Assembly: GCA_934045075.1 (NCBI GenBank)
Contig: OW203722.1
Coordinates: 3,007,001-3,071,000, forward strand
Length of the DNA: 64,000 bases
Reading direction: 5' to 3'
Origin: Yponomeuta sedellus
Lineage: Eukaryota; Arthropoda; Insecta; Lepidoptera; Yponomeutidae
Shown here: positions 1 to 9,860 of the stretch, one piece after another
How the letters are laid out: the number at the start of each line of letters is the position of its first letter
How positions within the stretch are numbered: position 1 is the first letter of the stretch
Position numbers and translations under genes: made by a program
Notes under the pieces: model-generated
The model's database searches: none
What the model was told of the DNA's origin: nothing
The model's input: the letters and a program-made list of their open reading frames with translations, nothing else

Positions 1-116
1 ATCTGGGCTGTTGTGCCGTACCACGTACACCAGCATCACCGACGATACCTATGGCGAAGCCGGCCGCAAGACCAGAGAAGCCGACAGAAAGACCGGCACC
101 CAGATGGATGAACCCT
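1..116 (-). CDS. Vha16: Vha16 coding exon 3 (runs off the window)
   Basis: Encodes [38 protein letters not shown], the third glycine-rich helix and following loop of subunit c. The acceptor is TTTTTCAG at 124-117. The exon is still open at position 1, so the donor or the remaining coding sequence lies outside. Confidence 0.94.
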
Positions 117-3100
117 CTGAAAAACAAGAAAACACTGCATCACCTATTGTCCGTAATAATAAAATAGTAACTACACTATTTTTATTTTTAATGCACTAAC
201 CCTTGCTAAGTAACAAATTTAAAAACCTATTTAGAGGCTAAAAATTTCACCCATGCCGGGATTCGATTTTTAGCATCTAAATAGGTTTTTAAATAAAATA
301 GTAGTAATTTTTTAACGGTTTTTTTAAAAGGATGGGATATTGATACTGTTTTTCAAAAGTATGTGTATATTACGAGTATATTATATAGAAGTCATTAGCC
401 GCCTTGTTAATTATAATTCTTTGCTATACTTTTCACAAGCATACCCGGAACTTCACGTGATGTGTATAACACCAATTGTTAGGTTCCTTAACTGAGTGCT
501 TAGTGCGAGTATTTTAACCTCGTATGGAAATTAAAATTGCTGGGTGCGAGATGTAATAGTTTACGTTGAGAAGTGAACACGTTTACCAGCCAAAACACGA
601 ATAAACGCGAGTGCGAGTTGTACTGTGACAGCGTTTTGCCAGTTCGAACGGTTAACTTACTCATACTCACTACTCAATGCTCGATTAACGCGGTAGTAAA
701 GTTATTCGATTGGATCTGTCAAACTCGCACTAAGCACTCTAAACTAAGATATAAAAACATGCGAGTATAAAAAAGTCAACGTAAAAACCAAGCCAATTTC
801 GGTTGATGCATTCGTTTTACGTGTAGAGATATAGATCGCAATAGGTATCCCTATGAAAGTGCTGCAATATCAACATGTTTAGTGTTCATTACGAACGAAC
901 TTATCAGCAGAATGATTCTTATCTGGAATATTTGCAAAAATCTTTGTAATCCATTGAAAAAGTGTCCTAGTTTTGCGGCCAGTGTAATCATGGTTATTTC
1001 GACGATTTCAAACGTGGAATAGATGGCTGTTGCAAGGCCTAGAATAAATGCGCTCGTCCGAATCGCTAATGTAGTTTTATTTACTTTCGAATACAATTTA
1101 GTGTACTCTATTTGTGGTGTTCGTGTGTCTGGCCGGATCACTTATGTTTTCCTTACTTTTGTTAGGCAATTCACTAAACCTTTGGCATTTAAAAATATTG
1201 ATGGCAATCATGAAATCTTATCAGATCGTATGGGGGGCAACTAAAGTATTAGATTTAATGACTTGAGAAAAGATGGCCAGAGTGGAGTATTTTTCCCGCT
1301 GCCTTTGCTCCATTACAATACGGCCCGAAGGCAGCGGCTTACATTTTACGTTTACATTAACATTCAGCAAACAGAAAACGTTGAAAATAAATTGATTTAA
1401 TTTTATTTCAATGGATTAGTCACTACCGCACTTGGCTACACTGCATGACTGTTATCTAACTTAAGACATGGCTTTATTAGGCTAGTTGATCTGCTAATCA
1501 GTTCTGCGCTTAGCAGTCGCAAAGTTTGTATTTGTGGAGTCGAAAACATCGACCAATTACACCTTCTGCTCTCCAGCCATATTAAAACATCAGCGTTTCT
1601 TTACCTCTAAGACAGACGGTAATGTGAAAGTTTCGTAGGCTAGAAAGAGACTCAAGGCTGAAAGTAGATGTTTACAGCTCGTCATTTTAGCTCGGTTTGT
1701 TTCAAACTAGAATATTTGGGTACTTTAACCTAACAAAACCATCACAAATATTGCCCAGGCCGTGTGAGTAACTGCCTTGTTGGTCTAGCGGTATAAGGCG
1801 TGATTTCCAACATCGATCATGAGTTGGATTCCCGTTCTGCGGGAAAAGGTCTGTGTTCAATCATGTTTGTGATGGCTTTGTCGGTATAGCACAGGGTATC
1901 TTAGTACGGGATGAGGATTGTATTATGTGGTTGGAAGTTAAAGTTTCATGCGATTAAAAATGTGGAACCAAGCTACTCACTTGTACAGGGTGTAAGTCGC
2001 CGGTGTTTCCAGGGAACCGGCAATCAGGACAGCCACCACCAGCCCGTAAATGGCGATAATACCCGCCATGACGACAGGAATGATGGACTTCATGATGAGC
2101 TCGGGCCTCATCACCGACATGGCGGCGATACCCGTGCCAGACTTGGCCGTTCCATAGGCTGCTCCCAGGGCTGGAAAGAGATACAAAGGAATTGTTATCT
2201 AAAGAGGATTGAATTACTTATGACTAACTGAAAGAAGGAAGATGCGTACTTAAAGCAAATCATACTCTATCTACAAGTATATTCTCGTAAACTCTTTCCA
2301 AGAGATAAATCCTGCTCCAAAACTAGTTTTTCGTTTTAGTTTATCACGTTCCTACAAATCACGTCGTGACTGCAGATCGTGGCAGTTGGTCTTTCAAGAT
2401 TTTGTCTTATTAGTTAATTTAGCAAGTCGCTGACTTGATTATAAATGAACGCGCGCAAGATTAGCGAAAACCTCGCACCATCCCCGCTCTCATCTGCAAC
2501 GTGAGCGCAGGATGGGGCGATTCTTTATACGTATTTAGTTACGAATGAGACGCTTGAAGAGTGCTAGAGGGCTAAACTGCGGTAGTAAATAGGTCTAATC
2601 ACGATTATTATTGAGTTTTATGGGAAGTATTTACGCCTTACCTAATAAATAATCGCGATTTGACCCGTTAAGAAATACTTTTTTAATGATGGAGATTTAT
2701 ATAAAACTGGTGTGATTCTTCCGTGATCTCATCAAAAGGTTATAAATCTGTAGGTTTGCTTTATGCCTGCTAAAGATTTTACCTTCCACCAACGCCCTGT
2801 TTTTTCTGTTTGAATGAGTTAAAGAAAAAATTCAGTGGTGTTTTTGCTCACCCATAGAGGAAGGTTTTGGTGCTCATTGAAGCTTGACAACAAGGTACTG
2901 TTGTAGTTGTGATGTCACAGTTTGTATGGTTTGACACAGGGTCAGTTACCATCTCAAATTGGTGACGAGTTATGCAATTTAAATCGTGTGAAACAATTTG
3001 AATGTGCGATTTTCCATTAGCTACATATCTTAGGGTGTTATTTATAAAAAGACGATTTATTTAAAGCACTCCTTAGAGTATTTATTTAATTTGTGATTAC

Positions 3101-4368
3101 GTATTTTCTTTGTAAAATCATCTCACCACAGACTATTTTAGTAAGCGGTTTTGGAGTGGTTTCAGGAATTGTGTTTTTATAAATGAGGCTGTTGATGTTC
3201 AATAGTTAACTGTTTAACTTTGACTAAGCAGTCACTTGACTATCACTAAGTTAATATAATTTGAGTAAATCTTGAATGAAGTGTTCTCTATCTTTCTGAA
3301 AATCCAAATAGTAAGCATAAGATAATGACAAACCATTGCAGTGTCAGTTGTAACCATATGTTTAGAACTGAGAAATAGTTAAGTGTTATGCGAGTCTGCT
3401 GACTTAATCACATGATGAGTCCAAATCATGTGGTTGTGACAAAAAGTTATGATCAAACTGATCTAAATGATACTTTAAGTAAACCTATCTAAATGTGTGC
3501 TAAAAGCAAAGTAAGTATAGTGTGCTGCATAATTAACATGCCCATAACCTTTTCTAGTATGACAGAAAGTCTTTTGTTCGGTTGATATCTGCTATCACAA
3601 TGACTGCACGGGACTTCATTGTAATCTAGGGTAACAATGAGAATGTGGCTTGATTATGTTCAGTATGTGCTACATAATACGGTTGTGTTTTTAACATAAT
3701 CGTTATGTCTACCTCCTGCTGGTTTTTGTAGCACTTAATATGCAGCTTTGGCCTATTTTCACTTGTGGAATGACATCATAAAATGAAAGAGCGAGAGAGT
3801 GTTATAAATCAATGGCCATGACACCAACCATTATTAACCACGATTTTTGTGGAGGCCTTTTCATTAACAAGGATTCTGTGCTATGCGTGTGGCAGTGCAG
3901 GGCTACCAACATACCTACAATTAATTTAAGTCACATGACATCGATGAACCCGGTGATTCACAGGGTTTTTACGATCTTCCAATTGTTCTCCCTAGACGAG
4001 ACAATGGAGGAGATAATCTTCCCCTCTGAAACTATTATAAAGGTTACTAGCATGTTTCAGTAGACATCGATTTCTTTCATTAGTGTCTAGCGACTATGTA
4101 GGCGTACAAGAGGGAAGGCGCGGCTATCCCTATATTTAGGATGCCGAAAATAACATCACTAGATTCACGCTAACGATAAAATACTTTATGCCCTCAAACT
4201 GATTCTAGAAAGCATGATTCGTAACATAGCCATAGCGAGATCGATATCGCTCGAGACAGCCATTTCGAACAGGCAATGTAAGGGGAAATACATACCACTG
4301 AAGATGATGGCTGAAGCCGCCCCCATAACTCCAAAGAAGGGTCCGTAGATCGGGTTAGCATCCCCCAT
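1..4368 (-). CDS. Vha16: V-ATPase 16-kDa proteolipid, subunit c (5' three coding exons, partial gene)
   Basis: Subunit c forms the rotating proton-carrying ring of the vacuolar H+-ATPase Vo sector in endosomal, lysosomal and apical membranes. Three minus-strand exons join in frame: 4368-4296, 2170-1981 and 116-1, giving about 126 residues that begin [20 protein letters not shown] and continue through [34 protein letters not shown] and [20 protein letters not shown] to GTAQQPR. This covers transmembrane helices 1-3 of the usual four. Helix 4, with the proton-binding glutamate, would be in a final exon beyond position 1. The introns (117-1980 and 2171-4295) have GT-AG ends. The start is the first ATG in the frame, in the context CAAAATGG. 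Introns contain MITE and SINE debris. The family call is near certain from the almost invariant sequence; which Vha16 paralogue it is cannot be told. Confidence 0.96.
171..300. repeat. Fold-back fragment of the 308-bp tRNA-like repeat
   Basis: The left part reads from the AT-rich end (TTTTTAATGCACTAACCC) through CCTATTTAGAGGCTAAAAAT into the T-arm-like GCCGGGATTCGA, then turns and returns through TCTAAATAGGTTTTTAAA. It is a short palindromic copy of the family described at 6414-7621 and lies in Vha16 intron 2. Confidence 0.8.
494..739. mobile_element. MITE with GAGTGCTTAGTGCGAG ends, copy 1
   Basis: Begins GAGTGCTTAGTGCGAG and ends CTCGCACTAAGCACTC, perfect 16-bp terminal inverted repeats, with several further internal copies of GCGAGT or ACTCGC. 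The interior is shared with copies at 58460-58766 and 59101-59401 in the opposite orientation. No coding capacity. The superfamily is uncertain because no clear target duplication is seen. Confidence 0.85.
851..1141 (-). other. Unrecognised 96-codon open frame in Vha16 intron 2
   Basis: An open frame on the same strand as Vha16, rich in hydrophobic stretches (for example [16 protein letters not shown] and [12 protein letters not shown]), as in a piece of a membrane protein. I do not recognise a family. It lies inside an intron next to a MITE and has no visible companion exons, so it may be chance or a pseudogene fragment. It is listed because the opposite strand also stays open here. Confidence 0.2.
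1256..1410. repeat. Interspersed repeat shared with 27745-27925
   Basis: Contains AAGATGGCCAGAGTGGAGTA, CCCGCTGCCTTTGCTCCA and ATTCAGCAAACAGAA followed by an AT-rich tail with TTGAA repeats. A diverged copy lies at 27745-27925. It looks like a short retroposon tail; no coding sequence. Confidence 0.7.
1981..2170 (-). CDS. Vha16: Vha16 coding exon 2
   Basis: Encodes residues 25-88, from [12 protein letters not shown] to TPATYTLYK, which is the end of helix 1, the cytosolic loop and helix 2. The acceptor is TTTCCAG and the donor GTGAGT. The lysine codon is split 2+1 with exon 3. Confidence 0.95.
4296..4368 (-). CDS. Vha16: Vha16 coding exon 1
   Basis: Encodes residues 1-24 plus one base, [20 protein letters not shown] and IIFS. 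It ends ...AGTG before a GTATGT donor, and the split alanine codon is completed by exon 2. The 5'UTR and promoter lie between about 4369 and 4650; a 10-bp palindrome GTCATATGAC (4496-4505) and an ATTGG box lie in this stretch, but no core promoter can be fixed. Confidence 0.94.
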
Positions 4369-5235
4369 TTTGTATAGAAGTGTAGGGTTATTACAGGTCC
4401 CAAAAAACTGTGATGACTATCTGCACACACTCACTCCACGAAACTACTTTAGCACAGACAAATACGGCCCAAGCTTTGCCGACTCGATAGAATGGGTCAT
4501 ATGACGATTGATGTTCAAGGCAGTGCTCGATATGCCCTAACTTCTCATTGGCTTTGATTTGTCACTTCCGTTATGCGCAACCAATCCTGAGCTGGAGATT
4601 TCGCAGATTCGTGACGTATATCATTGATGTGGATCGCTGGCCAGCAAACTTCATCTGCGCATGTACTTTTTTGTCATTTCAATCCTTTTAAAAGTATAAT
4701 TGGTCATCCAAATATTTATTCATCAATTAAAACGACCCATAAATATTTACAGTTTTATTTCTTTATTTGTAAATTGGATATTTGTGTTTGATAGCAGGAA
4801 GGTAAAAATATCTAAAAAATATTCGTTTTGACTTCACTAAATCATTGCCAGAGCTAAAAAAGAATAACATTTCTATAATATAAATTCTATACGGGTCACC
4901 CTAAAACGTAGCTTTAATTAGGGTAAAGTGTGATGTTTTTGACTCTCCCCTATGTCTCAACTAAACTAGTTTTTAGCGTCTGTGTTAACATTGTGTTTGG
5001 AGTAATTAATTCATTACGATTTTATATTGCTGCTCCCTAGTTTCCTCAGGTTGTCCATTTTATTTATAAATGTATGACATGCATTTTGTATGACATTAAT
5101 TATTGCTATAGGTTTATTAATACAATCATTATTAAATATATTTTTTCAAAATGACATATGTCGCGTACACGTTGTAACGTAGCCTACTTTGCAGTTAGGT
5201 TTTACATCGGAACGATATCACTGTACCCACATGAT

Positions 5236-5346
5236 TATACTATTTTTATTTTTAATGCACTAACCCGTGCTAAGGACAAATTTAAAAACCTATTTAGAGG
5301 CTTTGTCCTTAGCACGGGTTAGTGCATTAAAAATAAAAATAGTATA
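5236..5346. repeat. Perfect 45-bp-arm hairpin made from the end of the 308-bp repeat
   Basis: Arms 5236-5280 and 5302-5346 are perfect reverse complements (TTAATGCACTAACCCGTGCT and its complement inside). The 21-nt spacer is the CCTATTTAGAGG motif normally found just inside the element. It has the form of a snap-back copy of the repeat terminus. Confidence 0.92.
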
Positions 5347-5397
5347 ACAGACCAAAAAGTTAATACTTTGCGTTATATAATATATTTATGTGTGTGG

Positions 5398-5401
<4 letters not shown>

Positions 5402-5433
<32 letters not shown>
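5402..5433. repeat. (TG)n microsatellite
   Basis: An uninterrupted GT dinucleotide tract of about 16 repeats, close to the 3' end of the LINE remnant that follows on the minus strand. Confidence 0.95.
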
Positions 5434-5436
<3 letters not shown>

Positions 5437-5489
5437 ATGCAGTGTATATATTTTTTTATCGTATATTGCATTTTCAGGGAGTACTCAAC

Positions 5490-6160
5490 TGTTATTTAAA
5501 TAATTTTAAAAGATTTTCTGACTCCTCATAAGTCCAGCCCATAAGACATTTAGAAATTATCAATTTAGTTTCTAAGGTGGAACATTGCCTAAAGTTGTAG
5601 AGATATACCATTTTGTTGTATATTCGCGGAAAAAGGTAGAATCTGAAACGTCTTGCAAACGCTGTATTTACTGATGGTGTAGGAAGTTGGAAGACCCTTT
5701 TCTTGAGCATTTTATCATAGTTGGCAGAACTTAAAACTGACTTATGTGCTAAGGCCACTAGTCTCATATAAAAAGTCTCCTAACTAAGGACTTGAGCATC
5801 TTGGTAGAGTGCAGTAGTTGGGTACCTGAAAGGTTTTTTGAGAACAACTTTCAGAACCCCTCTCTGAGCTCTTTCTAATATAATAAGAACGGATACCGCC
5901 GCACCTCCCCATGCCAAAATACAGTAATTTATAAATAACTGATTGACAGAGCGCAAAGTATATCATTTTGACAATCTTTCTATCGTTAATGTCTCGTAGA
6001 TTTTTTAAGGTATAAAAAAGTTTCCTAACTCCTTTTGACACAGAGATCATGTGTTCTTTGAAAGTTAGTCTGTCATCAATTATCACTCCTAAGTACTTAA
6101 GAGATTCGGCTCTTTCAATCTGGTCACAGCTACAACTAGAAGTGCCTATACTTTGAAATT
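5490..6160 (-). pseudogene. LINE reverse-transcriptase C-terminal remnant
   Basis: Two minus-strand frames, 6086-5784 and 5767-5492, read as consecutive pieces of the end of a non-LTR retrotransposon ORF2: IIDDRLTFKEHMISVSKGVR (the palm/thumb region following the YxDD motif), an ALCQSVIYKLLYFG stretch, then RFRFYLFPRIYNKM. They are joined by a frameshift, so the copy is dead. The style resembles CR1/Rex-type insect LINEs, but the clade is not certain. The reverse-transcriptase core and endonuclease are missing. Confidence 0.7.
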
Positions 6161-6413
6161 ATATAATCTATACCTATTATGCAATCATGAATTAATGCCG
6201 ATTTTGACATAAAATACCCAATAAACCAACACTTTGCTGCAAGTCGGTGCGCTACCGTTTACTGACGGAAGACAAGCACTGGAGTGGTCAGCCTCTCCAG
6301 CATAATATGCTGAGTCAGAACCCCTTTGCGTCTGCCACCATCGCAAACTGCTCTCTTGTATCGTCAGCTGCTTGTACTTATTTCTGTTACTTTTCTTGTG
6401 TGTTTATTTATTT

Positions 6414-7621
6414 GATTAAAATAAAAATAGTGTAATCATGTGGGTACAGTGATATCGTTCCGATGTTAAACCTAACTGCAAAGTAGGTAGTCGGGGCTGT
6501 AAGTAATGCAATTTGTTTAAGTCAGATGTCGCTGCCTGTACGTAATACAGAGAATATTGTAAAGAGGTTCGAAATTTCACTGATGCCGTGAGTCGCCCAT
6601 TGGCTCAATTGGTAGAGCGCTGGTACGGATAGCCAGAGGTTGCGGGTTCGAATCCCGGCATGGGTGAAATTTTTAGCCTCTAAATAGGTTTTTTAAATTT
6701 GTTCCTTAGCACGGGTTAGTGCATTAAAAATAAAAATAGTGTAATCATGTGGGTACAGTGATATCGTTCCGATGTTAAACCTAACTGCAAAGTAGGTAGT
6801 CGGGGCTGTAAGTAATGCAATTTGCTTAAGTCAGATGTCGCTGCCTGTACGTAATACAGAGAATATTGTAAAGAGGTTCGAAATTTCACTGATGCCGTGA
6901 GTCGCCCATTGGCTCAATTGGTAGAGCGCTGGTACGGATAGCCAGAGGTTGCGGGTTCGAATCCCGGCATGGGTGAAATTTTTAGCCTCTAAATAGGTTT
7001 TTAAATTTGTTCCTTAGCACGGGTTAGTGCATTAAAAATAAAAATAGTGTAATCATGTGGGTACAGTGATATCGTTCCGATGTTAAACCTAACTGCAAAG
7101 TAGGTAGTCGGGGCTGTAAGTAATGCAATTTGCTTAAGTCAGATGTCGCTGCCTGTACGTAATACAGAGAATATTGTAAAGAGGTTCGAAATTTCACTGA
7201 TGCCGTGAGTCGCCCATTGGCTCAATTGGTAGAGCGCTGGTACGGATAGCCAGAGGTTGCGGGTTCGAATCCCGGCATGGGTGAAATTTTTAGCCTCTAA
7301 ATAGGTTTTTAAATTTGTTCCTTAGCACGGGTTAGTGCATTAAAAATAAAAATAGTGTAATCATGTGGGTACAGTGATATCGTTCCGATGTTAAACCTAA
7401 CTGCAAAGTAGGTAGTCGGGGCTGTAAGTAATGCAATTTGCTTAAGTCAGATGTCGCTGCCTGTACGTAATACAGAGAATATTGTAAAGAGGTTCGAAAT
7501 TTCACTGATGCCGTGAGTCGCCCATTGGCTCAATTGGTAGAGCGCTGGTACGGATAGCCAGAGGTTGCGGGTTCGAATCCCGGCATGGGTGAAATTTTTA
7601 GCCTCTAAATAGGTTTTTAAA
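6414..7621. repeat. Four-unit tandem array of a 308-bp repeat with a tRNA-like module
   Basis: Four nearly identical head-to-tail units. The landmark GTCGCCCATTGGCTC starts at 6592, 6901, 7209 and 7517, giving periods of 309, 308 and 308. Each unit has an AT-rich start (GTGCATTAAAAATAAAAATA), a unique middle, then a tRNA-like stretch with A-box-like GGCTCAATTGGTAGAGC, an anticodon-like stem-loop and B-box-like GGGTTCGAATCCC, then CCTCTAAATAGGTTTTTAAA. CGCCCAT pairs with ATGGGTG as an acceptor stem. The anticodon loop has C at the usual U33 site, so a working tRNA is unlikely. The same family is scattered through the whole window. Confidence 0.93.
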
Positions 7622-7641
7622 TTAATATTTAAATTTTTGGA

Positions 7642-7656
7642 TTGTCTTGAGGACCA
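7642..7656. repeat. Target site duplication, left copy
   Basis: TTGTCTTGAGGACCA, repeated exactly at 8412-8426 on the other side of the GC-rich retroposon. It abuts a poly-T run, so the element is inserted in minus orientation with a poly-A tail. Confidence 0.93.
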
Positions 7657-8411
7657 TTTTTTTTTTTTTCACCCAGGAGAAACCCCAATTACGGGTACCA
7701 CCGGCTCGGGGGAGCACAGTGGTTATGTCGGACTCCCCGCCCTGAAAAGGGCGGTATACCGACTAAAACTCCTGGGGTGTTCCTCCGCACCGCAAAGGAC
7801 GGGGCCACGGGGACGCTTGCGCACACTTCCGCGACCCCGTCTGCGGGCGCCCTTTCGGGCACTCCTTCGGCGGCGCTTCTGCCCCGTCGGTGCTCGACGA
7901 CGGGGCTAGAAAACGCCGCATCTCTTCGTTGGAGATCACACGCCCCACACGCGAGGCCCGTCGCGTCGCCCACCTGCGCCTCTCTGAAAGCAGAGAAGGC
8001 GGAGAGCGACCGCGCGGGCCCCCTCCGTGCCAGAAGGCACCCTCGGAACACGCAAAGGCGCCTTCCGGCCCGCCGTGATGTAGGCGGAGGGTCCCCCGAC
8101 CCTCCGCGTCCCGGCGGCCACTCTGGTCCGACTGGTATGAGGCGCGCGCGCTTCCGCGCAGCGGCGACCCCCCAAGCCGGTCTTTCATTCGGTTGGTCGC
8201 CTGGGTCCCGCTCCACAAAGTGAAACAGGGCCCACGCGACCCCTCCCGCCAGATTTTTCGCCGCTGGCCAGCAAGATCCCATAAAGAGAAGTTACTGACC
8301 AGCGCCCAGGGTGCACCGGCCCTTGCCACTTACCCTTCCCACTGGTTCAAGATGAATCAGTAGGAATGGAAGCGGAAGGGCACACGGGGAGGTAATCTAG
8401 CATCGCACCCC
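7657..8411 (-). mobile_element. GC-rich retroposon with an R1-like 3' tail and poly-A
   Basis: A 755-bp GC-rich insertion in AT-rich DNA, bounded by 15-bp direct repeats. Read on the minus strand it ends in GGAACACC, then GTTTTAGTCGGTA, GAGTCCGACATAACC and poly-A. The same order of motifs occurs at the 3' end of the R1-clade LINE at 63027-63146. Several overlapping open frames (for example 8282-7689 and 8329-7763 on the minus strand) show no recognisable domain and probably reflect GC-rich composition. It is either a non-autonomous element that borrows an R1-type tail, or an internally deleted R1-clade LINE in which a 5' region is joined to the 3'UTR. Confidence 0.8.
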
Positions 8412-8426
8412 TTGTCTTGAGGACCA
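8412..8426. repeat. Target site duplication, right copy
   Basis: Second exact copy of TTGTCTTGAGGACCA, at the 5' end of the minus-strand retroposon. Confidence 0.93.
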
Positions 8427-9842
8427 GTAACAACCTTAAGAATTTTCTCATATTTATTTACAGATATTTTAAGTCAGAAGTGCGCGCGGCGCTATGTGTG
8501 CGTGCGCTTGTAATATACAGCTTTCATTTGTGTGGCAGTGACGCGACAGTCGTCGTCCGAGCAAAGCGTCCGGCGTACAGTGAAGTCATTGACAATAATG
8601 TCTAGTTCTTCACGAAGAAAATGTTTAAGGATTCAGGTATTTTTTAATTTTGAATTTAGATATAAAAGATATTTATTATAATTCTATATACGAAAAGATA
8701 TATAATAAGTTTTCAATTCATGGATCAGTTAAAACAAACGTGTTGCCCTGTAAACAAAGGTTTTTATTGACAATTTAATAGCTAATTTACAGATTCCATA
8801 ACACGCTAGGTACTTAAATTTATTAAACATACCTGTTAACAAAGAAACGACATTGAATGTCCTTAACTGCATTTCTTCTTATTAACTCATCAATTACATA
8901 TTTTATCTAATCAACATACATTTCCTCTATTTCGAATTTTCATAAAAATCCGCCACCAAAGAAAAATAGGACTAATAGGATAAATAGCTGGGCGTTGATG
9001 AGTGAGTCAGTCAGTCGGGACTTTAAATTTTATTTAAATAAATAGATGAGACCACAAATTTCTTCAAAACATCGAAGTCACGAAAAAATATCAGCTGTCC
9101 CAAAGTTTTAAAGCCACCCACCTCAGATGGTAACATCATTATGGAATACTTTATAGAGTAGGTACGTGATATTTATTACCATTTTTAAGTTTTTTACATA
9201 CGAAAGTATTTCTTATAGATGGCTATAGTTATCGAATGCAAGTACGCGACATTTTCAAATCTCTTTATAAAGTGTGTATAACCCCCTAACCACGGGGATT
9301 TTGTTTGGGGATTTTGTTGTACACTGTATACAGGGTTACATATTTCTAATATCTTCTCGTGCTACATTAGTTACCCTTCAACAGCATTTAGCAATATCGG
9401 GACGAATAAATGTATCCTTGACAGCACCTAAAACTTAAACTGTACGGTTGTTAATTTGTTCGGCGTTAAGCTCTAAATAATCTGTCCTTGTACAGCGCTC
9501 TTACCCTAAGAATAAACACGTGTTACATTAGTATGATTACATGTCCACGCCTTCTTACGCGAATGCCTGCTTATCTTCTGTTTCACTCTTGCACATAGTA
9601 AAGATAGAGATGGAGGAATCAAATACCGACTTATTCGTGGCGATAGCGCTTTTAGTGTAGGCAAGCCACTTAACCGTCATAGTTCTGTCAAAGTGACAAT
9701 TCTGAGTAAATTTGTGTTGTGATCAGCATGTTGTTTTTGTTTTTCTTTACTTCTAAAATTTTTTAGAAGTAGAATTTAGTTAAGTTATAAGTCGTAACTC
9801 AAGCTCTTTGAATTCACGGATCAAATCATTGCTCTCCAAAAA

Positions 9843-9860
9843 ATGAAATTTAATTACAAG
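9843..9860 (+). CDS. PWP2: PWP2 exon 1 (18-nt coding part)
   Basis: Encodes only MKFNYK, followed by a GTTTGT donor. With exon 2 it reads MKFNYKFQNLLGTVYKKG, matching the conserved animal N-terminus MKFAYRFSNLLG. The first intron is 226 bp. The 5'UTR and promoter lie upstream; no TATA box is evident. Confidence 0.93.

Larger units (their letters stand above)
4369..9842. other. Intergenic region between Vha16 and PWP2
   Basis: Separates the two divergently transcribed genes. It holds the Vha16 upstream region (about 4369-4650), AT-rich unique sequence to 5200, a perfect hairpin repeat (5236-5346), a (TG)n tract, a LINE remnant (about 5490-6160), the four-unit 308-bp array (6414-7621), a GC-rich retroposon (7657-8411), and mostly AT-rich sequence from 8650 to the PWP2 start in which I see no further gene. 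Confidence 0.7.

Noticed and set aside
3812..4063. 83-codon plus-strand frame antisense to Vha16 intron 1
   Set aside because: No recognisable domain, no splice context and no repeat relation; the length is unremarkable for this AT content.
6592..6670. Functional tRNA gene
   Set aside because: The cloverleaf elements are present, but the anticodon loop has C at the U33 position, the sequence is in a dispersed repeat present in many truncated and palindromic copies, and no copy stands alone with a terminator in tRNA-gene style.
6414..7621. CRISPR array
   Set aside because: Units are 308 bp and identical throughout, with no short repeat plus variable spacer pattern. The DNA is eukaryotic.
7689..8329. 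Protein-coding genes in the GC-rich block (several overlapping frames of 60-197 codons)
   Set aside because: Frames overlap on both strands with arginine-, glycine- and proline-rich low-complexity products, as expected of GC-rich DNA lacking stops. The block is a retroposon.
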